A stretch of 64,000 nucleotides of DNA from Halorussus lipolyticus (GTDB lineage: Archaea; Halobacteriota; Halobacteria; Halobacteriales; Haladaptataceae), in contig NZ_CP119804.1 of NCBI RefSeq assembly GCF_029338375.1, forward strand, positions 1,488,001 to 1,552,000, in the 5' to 3' direction. The translations under genes were made by a program, and so were the position numbers. The notes below the pieces were generated by a model. That model did not search any database. It was not told the DNA's origin and saw nothing but the letters and a program-made list of their open reading frames with translations. This document shows, piece after piece, positions 1 to 8,689 of this stretch (position 1 is its first letter; each line of letters opens with the position of its first letter).

Positions 1-1
1 C

Positions 2-1741
2 GCGGTACTCGTCGTCCTTCTCTCGACGTATCAGGCGTCGGTCGTCCCCCAGCAGAACGAGCAGGTGGAGTTCAACCACAACCAGCAGGTCCAGAGCCAG
101 ATGCAGGACCTGCGCGACGAACTCCTCCGGACCGCCGAGACGGGAAGCGGCGGGTCGGCCTCGCTCGCGCTCGGTACCCGGTACCCGGTTCGGGCCTTCT
201 TCGTCAACCCCAATCCGCCCTCTGGAAGCCTTCGGACCTCGGCGACGGCCCCGGTCGTCCTCGACAATGCCGAGGCCACGGGCGAGACGGGCGACTACTG
301 GACCGGCGACCCCCGAAGCTTCCAGACCCGCGGCCTGACCTACAACCCCAACTACAACGTCTACCAGAACCCGCCGACCACCGTCTACCGCAACGGGGTC
401 CTCTACAATCGGTTCGACGGCGCGACCCGAATCGTGGCGGGCCAGCGCCTCGTCCGGGGCAACACCGTCTCGCTGGTCGCGCTGACCGGCGACCTCTCGA
501 AGGCGAGCAGTAGCACCGCGAGCGTCAACCTCCGACCGGTCAGTCCGGCCGCCCGGACCGTGACGGTCGAAAACGAGGACGGCGAGGACCTCTCGATGGT
601 CGTCCCGACGGAACTGAGCGTGGGCACATGGGAGGACCTCCTCGACAGCGAACTCGACCCCGACGGAGACGAACCAGACAAGCGCGTCACCGCGGTCGAA
701 GACGCCGGAACGGACCGGGTTCGCATCGTGCTGGAACCCGGCGTCTACGAACTGGAGATGGCCAAGGTCGGGGTCGGGTCCGACGTTACCGGGGTGGGTC
801 CTCACTACGCCACCGACGTTCGAGGAGACGACGCGAGCGTGGCAGAGGGGACAAGCCAAAAACTCGTCGTGGAGGTCCGAGACCGGTACAACAATCCGGT
901 TTCTGGCGCTCGGGTGAACCTCTCGCTGGTCAGCGACGTGGACGGTGACACGCTCACGCACCTCGGGGAGTCCCGCGACGAGTTCGAGAATCGCCGGACC
1001 GACTCGGAAGGGCAAGTCGCGGTCCGGTTCGACGCTGTCGAGTCCGGCGAGAACACCCGCGAGGAGGCCGTCAGGGTGAGCATCAAGGACGTGCCCAACG
1101 GGAAGTTCGACGCCGAGGCCAAGGAGAACCTGACCTTCGACCTGCAGGTGTACAGCGTCGGCGGCCCCGGTAACGGTAACGGTCCCGGAAACGGCGACGG
1201 CCCCGGTAACGGCGATGGCCCCGGAAACGGCGACGGCGGGTCAGCGGCCGACAGGATTCGCGCTGTGGACGGAACGACGCCCGAGAGCGAGTCCGACACC
1301 CTCTCGCTCGACATCGAGAACACCGGCGATTCGGAGGCCGTCGTGACCCACTTCGCAATCTCGACTCCCGGCAACCAGAACAGCGGCGTCAGGCAGGTTG
1401 ACCGAATCAACCGCCCGAACAGCGAATACGAGGTCACCATCGAGGGCGGTGGCAGAGACGGGTACTCCTCGCCCGACTACGGTCGCTTCGACAATCCCTT
1501 CGCTACGGACGACACGAAGTACTCCCTGAAACGGGGAGGAAACGACGGACGCGGGCAGGAAGCGACCCTGACCGGCGGAAGCACGGCGGCCGTCGATATG
1601 GGCGCGTTCGACGGCGGTAACGTGGAACTCACCTACTACCTCGTGGACGACCCCGCGAAGGCCGACCTCACGGTCACGCTGACCTTCCAAGACAGTTCGA
1701 CCAAACAGATTTACTTCCGAGTCACGAACGTCAATAGCTGA
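2..1741 (+). CDS. Pilin-like surface protein with Ig-like domain, 5' end outside window
   Basis: The reading frame is open to the left edge and begins inside a hydrophobic segment (AVLVVLLSTYQASVV), so the true start lies upstream. A hydrophobic N-terminus followed by QxNEQVEFNHNQ is what haloarchaeal type IV pilin-like (DUF7289-like) proteins look like. Around nt 840-1090 there is a bacterial Ig-like (Big-1) segment (KLVVEVRDRYNNPVSGARV...). It is followed at nt 1165-1245 by a Gly/Pro/Asn/Asp tandem repeat (GPGNGD units) that looks like a flexible linker. A second beta-rich domain reaches the stop. I infer an extracellular, membrane-anchored structural or adhesive role; the exact family is uncertain. 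Confidence 0.8.
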   Translation, partial: AVLVVLLSTYQASVVPQQNEQVEFNHNQQVQSQMQDLRDELLRTAETGSGGSASLALGTRYPVRAFFVNPNPPSGSLRTSATAPVVLDNAEATGETGDYWTGDPRSFQTRGLTYNPNYNVYQNPPTTVYRNGVLYNRFDGATRIVAGQRLVRGNTVSLVALTGDLSKASSSTASVNLRPVSPAARTVTVENEDGEDLSMVVPTELSVGTWEDLLDSELDPDGDEPDKRVTAVEDAGTDRVRIVLEPGVYELEMAKVGVGSDVTGVGPHYATDVRGDDASVAEGTSQKLVVEVRDRYNNPVSGARVNLSLVSDVDGDTLTHLGESRDEFENRRTDSEGQVAVRFDAVESGENTREEAVRVSIKDVPNGKFDAEAKENLTFDLQVYSVGGPGNGNGPGNGDGPGNGDGPGNGDGGSAADRIRAVDGTTPESESDTLSLDIENTGDSEAVVTHFAISTPGNQNSGVRQVDRINRPNSEYEVTIEGGGRDGYSSPDYGRFDNPFATDDTKYSLKRGGNDGRGQEATLTGGSTAAVDMGAFDGGNVELTYYLVDDPAKADLTVTLTFQDSSTKQIYFRVTNVNS

Positions 1742-1796
1742 GACGAGTCGAGACGACCGGGATTTTCGACGCGCGTCGAAGACCCTATCGACAAAA

Positions 1797-1806
1797 CCTT
1801 ATATCC
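1797..1806 (+). promoter_or_regulatory. TATA box of HMG-CoA synthase gene
   Basis: CCTTATATCC is centred about 25 nt before the ATG at 1826, the spacing expected for an archaeal TATA box driving a leaderless transcript. Confidence 0.7.
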
Positions 1807-1825
1807 GGTCGCCGGAGATGAAGAT

Positions 1826-3163
1826 ATGACAGCCGTCGGTATCGACGCCATCGAAATCTGGACCGGAAAGCTGAAACTCGACCTCGCGGAGACGTTCGCG
1901 CCCGAGAAGGGCGAGGACCCCGAGAAGTACACCAAGGGTCTGGGCCTCCACGCGAGTTCCTTCCCCGACGCACACGAAGACATCGTGACGATGGGCGCGA
2001 ACGCGGCCCACCGCCTGATGGACCGCAAGGGTCTGACCCCCGACGACATCGGTCGCATCGACGTGGCCACCGAGTCGGCCTTCGACAACTCCAAGCCGGT
2101 CTCGACCTACATCGCGGGATGCCTCGAACAGGTCTACGACGAGGACTTCCACCACGCCAACAAAGGGGAACGCAAGTTCGCCTGCATCGCTGGCACCCAG
2201 AGTTTGGACGACGCCTACAACTGGATAAAGGCGGGTCGGAACCGCGGTCGGTCGGCGCTCGTGGTAGCGACGGATACCGCACTCTACGCTCGCGGCGACC
2301 CCGGCGAGGCCACCCAAGGCGCTGGCGCAGTCGCCATGCTCATCTCCGAGGACCCCAACCTCGTGGAACTCTCCGCCGAGCAGGGCTACGGGTCGGCCGA
2401 CGAGACCGACTTCCTCAAGCCCAACCAGCAGTTCCCGAGCGTTGACGGCAAGCGTTCGATGCAGGTCTACCTCGCTCGGATGCGCGAGGCCCTCGAAGAT
2501 TACGAGTCGGTCGCAGGGGCCTCCCACCCCGACGACTTCGCCTACGTCCCCTTCCACACGCCCTTCCCCGGCATGGTCCGGAAGGCCGCGGTGCTGGCCT
2601 ACCGCCACATGATTCGGGGCACCCCCATCGAGGAGGACCTCGCCGAGGAAATCGGCTTCCAGCCGCGCGAGGAGGACTTCGAGGACCGCGAGGAGTACAA
2701 GGAAGCCATCCGGGACTACATGGATGAACTGAGTTCGACCGACGACTACCAGACGTGGTACGACGCCGCCATCGAGCCGACCCTCTCCATCTCGCGGGAG
2801 GTCGGCAACTGGTACACCGGCTCTGTCCACATCGCCCGCGCCGCGGCGCTCAAGCAGGCCGCCGAGGAGGGCCGTGACCTCGCCGGGAAAAAGCTCGGCG
2901 TCGGTTCCTACGGCTCCGGCGCACAGGCCGAAATCCACGCCGAGACGGTCCAAGAGGGCTGGAAAGACGAAATCGAGGCGCTCAACATCGACGAGCAGAA
3001 CGCCGCGCGCTACGACCTTTCCTTCGAGGAGTACGAGAACGTCCACGACCGACACAATCACGACAAGACCATCGAGATGGAGGACTTCACGGTCCCCGAC
3101 GGCGAGTTCGTGTTTACCGGTCGCGGTCGGATGAACGAGCGTCTGTACGACTACGTGGAATAA
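1826..3163 (+). CDS. hmgB: Hydroxymethylglutaryl-CoA synthase
   Basis: This 445-residue protein condenses acetyl-CoA with acetoacetyl-CoA to HMG-CoA, an early step of the mevalonate route to archaeal isoprenoid lipids. It has the full length and the thiolase-fold landmarks of the family: a catalytic-glutamate region around residue 83 (ATESAFDNSKP), the nucleophile Cys at about residue 120 (FACIAGT) and a His in VPFHTPF. The start follows directly from the TATA box, which implies a leaderless mRNA. The gene stands alone, and no other mevalonate genes are nearby. The C-terminal part (NWYTGSVHIARAAAL, GVGSYGSGAQAEI) is also conserved in the family. Confidence 0.95.
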   Translation: MTAVGIDAIEIWTGKLKLDLAETFAPEKGEDPEKYTKGLGLHASSFPDAHEDIVTMGANAAHRLMDRKGLTPDDIGRIDVATESAFDNSKPVSTYIAGCLEQVYDEDFHHANKGERKFACIAGTQSLDDAYNWIKAGRNRGRSALVVATDTALYARGDPGEATQGAGAVAMLISEDPNLVELSAEQGYGSADETDFLKPNQQFPSVDGKRSMQVYLARMREALEDYESVAGASHPDDFAYVPFHTPFPGMVRKAAVLAYRHMIRGTPIEEDLAEEIGFQPREEDFEDREEYKEAIRDYMDELSSTDDYQTWYDAAIEPTLSISREVGNWYTGSVHIARAAALKQAAEEGRDLAGKKLGVGSYGSGAQAEIHAETVQEGWKDEIEALNIDEQNAARYDLSFEEYENVHDRHNHDKTIEMEDFTVPDGEFVFTGRGRMNERLYDYVE

Positions 3164-3503
3164 TCGGTCTGTCGCGCGTCCGTTCTTCTATTCACGGCTT
3201 TTCTGCTGTTCTCGTCTCTCGGTTCCGATTTCTTCGAGTAGGGTTGCCGGTTTGTCCTCGCCGAAACAGTAGACGAATTGATTATTAGAACTAGCTTCAG
3301 GCTTGAGCATGGCCGTCTTCCGCTCTGCGACCGTGCCTCGTCCTCCCCAACCTCCTGTGCTTCTCGGCCTTCGCTTCGCTCGGCCTCCGATGCTCGTCCC
3401 TCGCACGCGAGGCGCGGCGCAGGAGCGACGCGCCCACGCGCGCCGGGCCGGGACGGGAGTCCATCGAATCACTATACAATTATAAAAGAAACAAAATAAT
3501 GTT
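3164..3503. other. Intergenic region, no confident gene
   Basis: This 340-nt stretch lies between two converging genes. A possible 40-codon minus-strand frame (3188-3310) contains a YCFGEDKPATLLEEIG segment that looks protein-like, but I see no promoter or ribosome binding site for it. The right end (about 3475-3500) is A-rich on the plus strand, so it is a T-rich run just past the stop of the minus-strand regulator. Confidence 0.5.
3478..3501 (-). terminator. T-rich terminator after HTH regulator gene
   Basis: Immediately downstream of the minus-strand stop at 3504, the transcript would read through several T runs (TATTTTGTTTCTTTTATAA). This is the usual T-tract form of archaeal terminators. 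Confidence 0.55.
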
Positions 3504-4217
3504 CTACGGAAACTCTCGCAATGCTTTCAGCACGTCCTCGATTGGTTCGTCCGTAACCGCCAGTGAGAAGCCGTCGAGGCGGGCCATCTTCGGCGCGTGT
3601 TCCCACAAGTCCTCGCGGTCCAGTCCGTGGAGGACCACCGCGTTCGGCGTCGGGTTGACCACGCGCATGGCGACCAGCGGCGACTCCCCCCGCGTGACGT
3701 TGGTGAACATCAGCGCGCGGGAGGTGCTTTGGCCGTAGAGTCGGTAGAACTCCTCGCTGGAGAGGCGCGTGATAGCCTCGATGCTGTCGATGACGGTGTG
3801 GCCGGTGACGTGGCGCTGGTCGCCCTCGGAGAGTTCCGTCGCGCCCACCGTCTCGTAGAATCGGTCGAGCGAGACCTGCGTGGGGTATTCGCGCAGGTCA
3901 CTCACGATGTCGCTCTCGAACCCGGCCGAGAGGACCCGAGCGTACTGGCGGATTCGGTCGCCGCCTCTGCGCTCGTCGATGTCCAACAGTGCGGTGACGA
4001 TGCGGGCCACCACGCCGATGCCGGGACTCTCTCGCCGGCCCGATTCGTAGTCGCTGACGACCGACGAGGACACGTCGAGGTGGTCGGCCAAGTCGGTCTG
4101 GGAGACGCCGAAGTCGGTGCGCCACTTCCGGAGGGTCGCGCCGGGATTCTCGCTGAGGGTTATCTCGCCCGCGATGCGCTCGGCGAGGTCCTCGCGGGGG
4201 TCGGTGGCGTCGGTCAT
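3504..4217 (-). CDS. XRE-type HTH transcriptional regulator (COG1709-like)
   Basis: A 237-residue protein. An N-terminal helix-turn-helix at about residues 28-62 (LRKWRTDFGVSQTDLADHLDVSSSVVSDYESGRR) is of the Cro/C1-XRE type. The remaining roughly 170 residues form a conserved archaeal regulatory domain, as in COG1709 regulators. I chose the ATG at 4217 because a TATA-like box (plus-strand AAAAGCGTA, about 4242-4250) lies 28 nt upstream and the HTH then starts at a normal distance from the N-terminus. A longer frame exists but its extra residues look non-coding. It is divergent from the membrane-protein gene at 4324. A GTTCG-N8-CGAAC inverted repeat between them is a possible operator. The target is unknown. 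Confidence 0.85.
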   Translation of the reverse strand: MTDATDPREDLAERIAGEITLSENPGATLRKWRTDFGVSQTDLADHLDVSSSVVSDYESGRRESPGIGVVARIVTALLDIDERRGGDRIRQYARVLSAGFESDIVSDLREYPTQVSLDRFYETVGATELSEGDQRHVTGHTVIDSIEAITRLSSEEFYRLYGQSTSRALMFTNVTRGESPLVAMRVVNPTPNAVVLHGLDREDLWEHAPKMARLDGFSLAVTDEPIEDVLKALREFP

Positions 4218-4323
4218 GGTCCGAGGTGCGCGAGTCTCGCGGAAAAGCGTATCGAAATCGGGGTTCGACGTTCGCCGAACACGCCGGGAAACTGATATTG
4301 TTGCTCGTCCCCAAGTGGCACGC

Positions 4324-5064
4324 ATGCCATCGACGGTGGTTCACGTCGCGCTCGCGGGACTCGTCGGGACGGCGCTGTTGGCCGAGTACTTCGACGGGAA
4401 GGCGGTGGCGGTGGTGATGGCCGCCACCGCGCTGGTGGACTTCGACGTGTTTCTGGGGTTCTGGATAGAGGGTGCCCACCGGGCGGCCTTCCACACGCTC
4501 CTGTTGCCCCTGCTCGGGGGCGTCCTCCTGTGGTGGGACCTGCACCGACGAGACCGGTCGCGCCTTCGCTCGCGGTGGGGGCCGCGAGGAGTCCGGGTGG
4601 CGTGGGTCAGCGTGGTCGCCGTGGCGTTCGCCGGCATCGGCCTCGACGGGTTTTTCAACGGCGCGAACCTCCTCTACCCGGTCCACGACCGGTTCTACAC
4701 GTTCTCGGGCAAGGTGTTCTACTCCACCACCGAGGGGTTCGTCCAGACGCTCGTGACCGTAGACGTGCAGGCGCTCATCGACGCGGTGGTGCCGGACCCG
4801 GCCTCGACAGGCGGCTCGGACTCGGCCGCGGCGGGCGGCGGTGGCGGCGGTACAAGCGCCAGTAGCGGCGCGAGCAACTCCAAGCCCGCGCCGACGACGG
4901 ACAACACCCACTACAGTACGGGCATCGACCCAAAGAAGGGCGCGGAGACGGGACAGGTCGAACGCCTCTTTCCCATCGCCTACACCGGCGAGCGCGCCTT
5001 GCTGGCGCTGACTGGCTACTCGGTGGTCGGGATGCGAGTCTGGATGGAGCGACGACGCGAATAA
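4324..5064 (+). CDS. YdjM/DUF457-like membrane-bound metal-dependent hydrolase family protein
   Basis: A 246-residue multi-spanning protein. The N-terminus (MPSTVVHVALAGLVGTALL), the DFDVFLGFW segment and the AFHTLLLPLLGG segment match the His/Asp pattern of the YdjM (DUF457) family of predicted membrane-bound metal-dependent hydrolases. Members have several membrane helices, and their substrates are mostly unknown. Between the membrane segments is a Gly/Ser-rich low-complexity stretch (about residues 160-195). A TATA-like GATATT about 27 nt upstream supports the ATG at 4324. The gene is divergent from the HTH regulator, which might control it. Family assignment is moderate; the function is not established. 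Confidence 0.75.
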   Translation: MPSTVVHVALAGLVGTALLAEYFDGKAVAVVMAATALVDFDVFLGFWIEGAHRAAFHTLLLPLLGGVLLWWDLHRRDRSRLRSRWGPRGVRVAWVSVVAVAFAGIGLDGFFNGANLLYPVHDRFYTFSGKVFYSTTEGFVQTLVTVDVQALIDAVVPDPASTGGSDSAAAGGGGGGTSASSGASNSKPAPTTDNTHYSTGIDPKKGAETGQVERLFPIAYTGERALLALTGYSVVGMRVWMERRRE

Positions 5065-5133
5065 CCGGGCGACGACCGGGACCCTCGAAACCAACACGCA
5101 ATCGCTAACACCCTCGTCGGCCAACCGCAGGGT

Positions 5134-5700
5134 ATGACCGACGAATCTGGAACAGACGACGCTCCCGCCGACGAGGCCACGACCGACGGCGTTCGACTCC
5201 GGCCCTACGACCCGGACCGGGACCCCGAGGACCTCTGGGACCTCAAGCGCGCCTTCGAGTTGGGCCTCGGGTCGGGCACCGGCGGCGACGGCAAGCAGGC
5301 CGTCTACGAGGAGAAACTCACCACCGAGTACGGCGAGCGGTACCTCGACTGGGTGTTCTGGTGTACGAAACACGACCCCCGGTGCGTGACGGTCGCAGAA
5401 GTTGTCGAGGGAGAAAGCGCGGACGACACTCTCGCGGGCTACGTCTTCGTCCTGCCCCAGCAGTTGGCGATGATTTGGGACGCTGGGGTCCTGAACGAGA
5501 TTTACGTCCGGCCCGAGTTCCGCGGGACCCAACTCGCCGACGACCTGATGGAGTCGGCAGTCGCGCTAGCCGAGGACCAAGACCTGCCCCTCGACCGACT
5601 CGTGTTGGACGTGGACCGGGAGAACGACCGGGCGAGCGCGTTCTACGAACGCCACGGCTTCGAACACTGGGGCGAGATGGTCGCCCGAAAACTCGAATAG
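5134..5700 (+). CDS. GNAT family N-acetyltransferase
   Basis: A 188-residue protein with a short acidic N-terminal leader (about 20 residues) followed by a GNAT fold. The acetyl-CoA-binding region is ILNEIYVRPEFRGTQLADDLM, an R/Q-x-x-G/A-type loop here reading RGTQLA. The C-terminal block (LDVDRENDRASAFYERHGFEHWGE) is the usual beta-5/alpha-4 motif. The acceptor substrate cannot be inferred. A TAACAC element about 28 nt upstream may be the promoter. It is a single gene, followed on the opposite strand by a tiny zinc-finger gene. Confidence 0.85.
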   Translation: MTDESGTDDAPADEATTDGVRLRPYDPDRDPEDLWDLKRAFELGLGSGTGGDGKQAVYEEKLTTEYGERYLDWVFWCTKHDPRCVTVAEVVEGESADDTLAGYVFVLPQQLAMIWDAGVLNEIYVRPEFRGTQLADDLMESAVALAEDQDLPLDRLVLDVDRENDRASAFYERHGFEHWGEMVARKLE

Positions 5701-5704
5701 CGGC

Positions 5705-5812
5705 CTACGAAGCCTCGAGCGAGTTTCCGCACTCCGCGCAGTGGTTCGGTTGCCACGAGACGGTCTTCACGATTTGCTGTTCGTCCTCGCAGTAGTCGCA
5801 CCAGCGTTCCAT
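5705..5812 (-). CDS. 35-residue double zinc-knuckle protein
   Basis: The frame encodes 35 residues with two Cys-x2-Cys knuckles: CDYC at residues 5-8 and CAEC at residues 25-28. This is the pattern of the haloarchaeal micro zinc-finger proteins. It is preceded on its strand by an A/T-rich box (plus-strand ACACTTATTCC, near 5835-5845) at about the right distance for a leaderless message, and its N-terminus starts cleanly at an ATG. No function is known. Given its size, an adaptor or regulatory protein is more likely than an enzyme. Confidence 0.75.
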   Translation of the reverse strand: MERWCDYCEDEQQIVKTVSWQPNHCAECGNSLEAS

Positions 5813-6074
5813 CGCGTAAAAGTTGGACGAAATACACTTATTCCTGTGGGAAAGTTTGGCATAGTTTCGACCGGTAAGCGAGAACACACCGAGAGTCAGA
5901 CTGTTCCGGAGTGTCGTAAGCCGATTCCTCTGTCTCGGTGGACGCCCCTTTCCCTCGTTCGCAGTCGATTGGAACGAGAGTCGGACCGCCGTCAAACGCC
6001 GACTAACGCGCTGAAACGACACGTACGTCGGCATCGCCGACGCCCCAAACCGAGGCCCCGAGTCGAATGCTTGG

Positions 6075-6668
6075 TTACTCGGCCAGTCGGACCAGCGCGC
6101 CGCCGACGGCCCCGAAGACGACCGGATAGACCGCGCCCGCTAGCAGGACGGCGGTCACGGGGTCGGGCGAGATAGCGACCTGCGTGTCGCCGATGGCGTG
6201 GGCGGTCAGGAAAGCGACGGCCGCCGACAGCGGGAGATAGCCGACCACGACGCCCGCGCCGGCCTTCGCACTGTCGAGGAGGCCTGCTCCTCGTCCGTAA
6301 GCCCCAATCGCTCCCACCGCGGTCAACAGCAGGGCCGGGAGCGCGAGGAGCAACGTCGAACCGCCCTCGCCCGTGACGAAGTTGGCGGTCCGGGTCGCGC
6401 CGGTGATGGTCGGAATCCGAGTGGCGACGAAGTGGGCGTTGAGGAATAGCCACGCGACGCCCTTCCACGCCGGGACGGCCTCGCCGCCGAGCAGTTCCGA
6501 GACGACACCGACTCCTCGAAGCGCCTCCGAGACGGTCTGGGACTTCCAGACGTAGGCCACCAGATACCCGACGAACCACGCGCCGGCACCGCCGACTGCG
6601 CCGCGGGCGAGCAGTCCCCTGACAGCGATTCCGTCTCCCGTTCCGGTAGCGTCTCGGGTCGTGGACAT
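6075..6668 (-). CDS. Multi-spanning membrane protein, unknown function
   Basis: A 197-residue hydrophobic protein with about five membrane helices: residues ~24-42 (GAVGGAGAWFVGYLVAYVW), ~68-80, ~104-122 (LLLALPALLLTAVGAIGAY), ~135-155 and ~168-195. The N-terminal 18 residues are polar and Thr/Gly-rich. I do not recognise a catalytic motif. The layout resembles uncharacterised haloarchaeal DUF7978-type membrane proteins. It is divergent from the amidohydrolase gene, with about 160 nt between them. Confidence 0.7.
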   Translation of the reverse strand: MSTTRDATGTGDGIAVRGLLARGAVGGAGAWFVGYLVAYVWKSQTVSEALRGVGVVSELLGGEAVPAWKGVAWLFLNAHFVATRIPTITGATRTANFVTGEGGSTLLLALPALLLTAVGAIGAYGRGAGLLDSAKAGAGVVVGYLPLSAAVAFLTAHAIGDTQVAISPDPVTAVLLAGAVYPVVFGAVGGALVRLAE

Positions 6669-6827
6669 ACCGGCGACCTTCTACCGACGGATGGAGTATC
6701 TTGTGGCCTCCCGACAGCGGATTGAAGCCTGTTCCCTCTCGAATCGCTCGCCCTGCCGCTCCGAATCCGTCGCCGTCGAGGACTGCCCCCATCGGATTCA
6801 AGACCGCGGACGAGAAATATCCACCAA

Positions 6828-8072
6828 ATGATTCTCCGGGATGTCAGGATTTTGGACGGAACCGGCGAGGAGGACGACGAGGCGTCGCTCCGGTTCGACA
6901 CCGAGGAGGGCCGAATCGAAGCGGTCGGCGATGCCGAACCCAGAGACGACGAGGAGATATTCGACCTCGGTGGCAAGACGGTCGTGCCGGGGCTGGTGGA
7001 CGCCCACGTCCACTTCTCGCTGTCGGGGCAAGCGAGCGTGACCGAGGTGGTGAACATGAGCGAGGGCGAACTGATGCTGACCGAGGCCAAGAACGCCCGC
7101 GAGACCCTCACAGCCGGGATTACCGGCGTCCGAGCGATGGGAGCGCGGGACCTCGACGTGGTGCTGGCCGAACGCATCGAACGCGGCGACGTGCCCGGTC
7201 CCCGGATGGTGGCGAACTGCCGGTCCATCACCATCACCGGCGGGCACGGCCATCACCTCGGCCGGGAGGTAGACGGCCCGACCGAGTGCCGGAAGGCGGT
7301 CCGCGAGCAGGTCAAGCAGGGCGCGGAGTTCATCAAGTTCATGGCGACCGGCGGGGTGACGACGCCCGGCACGGACCCCGACTCGCCCGCGTTCACCCAA
7401 GACGAGATGGACGCTCTCGTGGACGAGGCCCACCGCCGAGGAGTCCACGTCGCCGCCCACGCTCACGGCGCAGAGGGAGCGCGGGCCGCCATCCGAGCAG
7501 GCGTGGACACCATCGAACACGGTACCTTCCTCGATTCGGCGACCATCGAACTGCTGGTGGCCGAGGACGTGGTGCTGGTCCCGACCCTCTCGGCACCCTA
7601 CCGCATCGTCCGCAACGCCGACCACGCCACCGACGAGAGCGTCCAGAAGACCCAGAACGTCTACGAGCGCCACATCGAGTCGTTCGAGGCCGCGGTCGAG
7701 GCGGGCGTCGAAATCGTCGGCGGCACCGACGCCGGCACGCCGTTCAACTACCACGGCGCGAACGCCACCGAAGTCTCGTTCATGACCGAGTACGGGATGG
7801 ACCCGATGGACGCCATCGTCGCCATGACCGGCCGCGCGGCGGACGTTATCGGCTTGGACGACGCCGGAACGCTCGAATCCGGGTCGTTCGCCGACCTCCT
7901 CGTGCTGGACGAGAACCCCCTCGAAGACACCGCCGCGCTCCGCGAACCGGAGGCGGTTCTCAAGGGCGGCGAACTCGTCGCCGGAACGGCGCTGGACCGG
8001 TTGGGCGACCGCAGAGCGGAGTCGAACTCGTCTCCTCGGACCGAGGACGCCGACCCCGCCGTCGGCGAGTGA
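6828..8072 (+). CDS. Metal-dependent amidohydrolase (imidazolonepropionase-like)
   Basis: A 414-residue amidohydrolase-superfamily enzyme. Visible metal-site elements are HVH in VDAHVHFSL (about residues 59-64), a candidate bridging lysine in EFIKFMATGG, His residues in AAHAHG and IEHGT, and the Asp in GGTDAGTPF. N- and C-terminal strands make the beta-sandwich that flanks the TIM barrel, ending in DAGTLESGSFADLLVLDENP. It probably hydrolyses a cyclic amide or an Xaa-Pro-type dipeptide, but sequence alone does not fix the substrate. The last roughly 25 residues are a polar haloarchaeal tail. It stands alone. Confidence 0.88.
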   Translation: MILRDVRILDGTGEEDDEASLRFDTEEGRIEAVGDAEPRDDEEIFDLGGKTVVPGLVDAHVHFSLSGQASVTEVVNMSEGELMLTEAKNARETLTAGITGVRAMGARDLDVVLAERIERGDVPGPRMVANCRSITITGGHGHHLGREVDGPTECRKAVREQVKQGAEFIKFMATGGVTTPGTDPDSPAFTQDEMDALVDEAHRRGVHVAAHAHGAEGARAAIRAGVDTIEHGTFLDSATIELLVAEDVVLVPTLSAPYRIVRNADHATDESVQKTQNVYERHIESFEAAVEAGVEIVGGTDAGTPFNYHGANATEVSFMTEYGMDPMDAIVAMTGRAADVIGLDDAGTLESGSFADLLVLDENPLEDTAALREPEAVLKGGELVAGTALDRLGDRRAESNSSPRTEDADPAVGE

Positions 8073-8090
8073 GCGTCGGCGGGGAGCGCG

Positions 8091-8318
8091 TCAGTGGGTG
8101 AAGACCAGAATTCGGTCGTCGTCGCGGACCACGCAGAACCGACCGCCCGGCGGGTTGAAACTGTTGTGGCGCTTCTCGGAAATCAGCAGGTCCGAAAAGA
8201 CGTCGTCGCACGCCGGGCAGGACAACTCTTTCTTGTTCTCCCATAACTCTACCTTGCCCGTATCCTTGTGGAGTTTCAGCGCGTGGCGATGGTCGTGGAC
8301 GTCGAATCGCTCGGGCAT
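8091..8318 (-). CDS. Small zinc-ribbon-like protein (DUF7385-like)
   Basis: A 75-residue protein containing one CPAC knuckle at about residues 34-37 (ELSCPACDDVF), a His-rich N-terminus (VHDHRHALKLH) and a C-terminal beta strand. It resembles the small haloarchaeal DUF7385 family. A role cannot be deduced. It converges with the amidohydrolase gene, with only 18 nt between their stops. Confidence 0.7.
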   Translation of the reverse strand: MPERFDVHDHRHALKLHKDTGKVELWENKKELSCPACDDVFSDLLISEKRHNSFNPPGGRFCVVRDDDRILVFTH

Positions 8319-8421
8319 ATCTCGGCCTTCTCGTCAATCGCCCTTCGTCGCTTCGCTCCACTCGTCGCTGGTGACGGGTAATGGCGAAACTGAATAAATG
8401 CTTCGACGGGTCGTAGCAAAG

Positions 8422-8430
8422 TTGTATATG
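8422..8430 (+). promoter_or_regulatory. TATA box for 39-residue protein gene
   Basis: TTGTATATG is centred 27 nt upstream of the ATG at 8453, in an otherwise GC-rich region. It is one of the clearest leaderless promoters in the window. Confidence 0.7.
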
Positions 8431-8452
8431 ATTTGGCCGACAAATGCCAAGT

Positions 8453-8572
8453 ATGACTGACGAACAGGAACACCGAGAAGAAGTCAAAAACTCGGAGGGG
8501 TTCGTCCGGTCGAATCGACCGGACTTCACCGCAATGTTCAAGCGCGTCTTTCGCTCTGGCGGTCAGAAGTAG
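8453..8572 (+). CDS. 39-residue small protein, unknown
   Basis: A short frame encodes 39 residues: an acidic first half (MTDEQEHREEVKNSEGF) and a basic/aromatic C-terminal half ending FKRVFRSGGQK. A TATA box 27 nt upstream, an ATG exactly where a leaderless transcript would begin and haloarchaeal codon use all argue that it is real. The amphipathic basic tail suggests binding to nucleic acid, membrane or a partner protein; that is inference. It lies between an opposite-strand zinc-ribbon gene and rfcL, with 117 nt to the latter. Confidence 0.65.
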   Translation: MTDEQEHREEVKNSEGFVRSNRPDFTAMFKRVFRSGGQK

Positions 8573-8689
8573 CCCGTAAAAACCTCGTTACAACTTCTCA
8601 ATCTGGCGCTCGCAAGTCTCGGATTTTGCTCGCTGAGGCCGAACCTATCCTTCGCAACCACTAAACTCCCTTCGTCCCTACTCCCCCTA

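Noticed and set aside
3188..3310. 40-residue minus-strand protein
   Set aside because: The C-terminal part looks protein-like, but there is no promoter or ribosome site and the frame is very short; kept only as a note in the intergenic entry.
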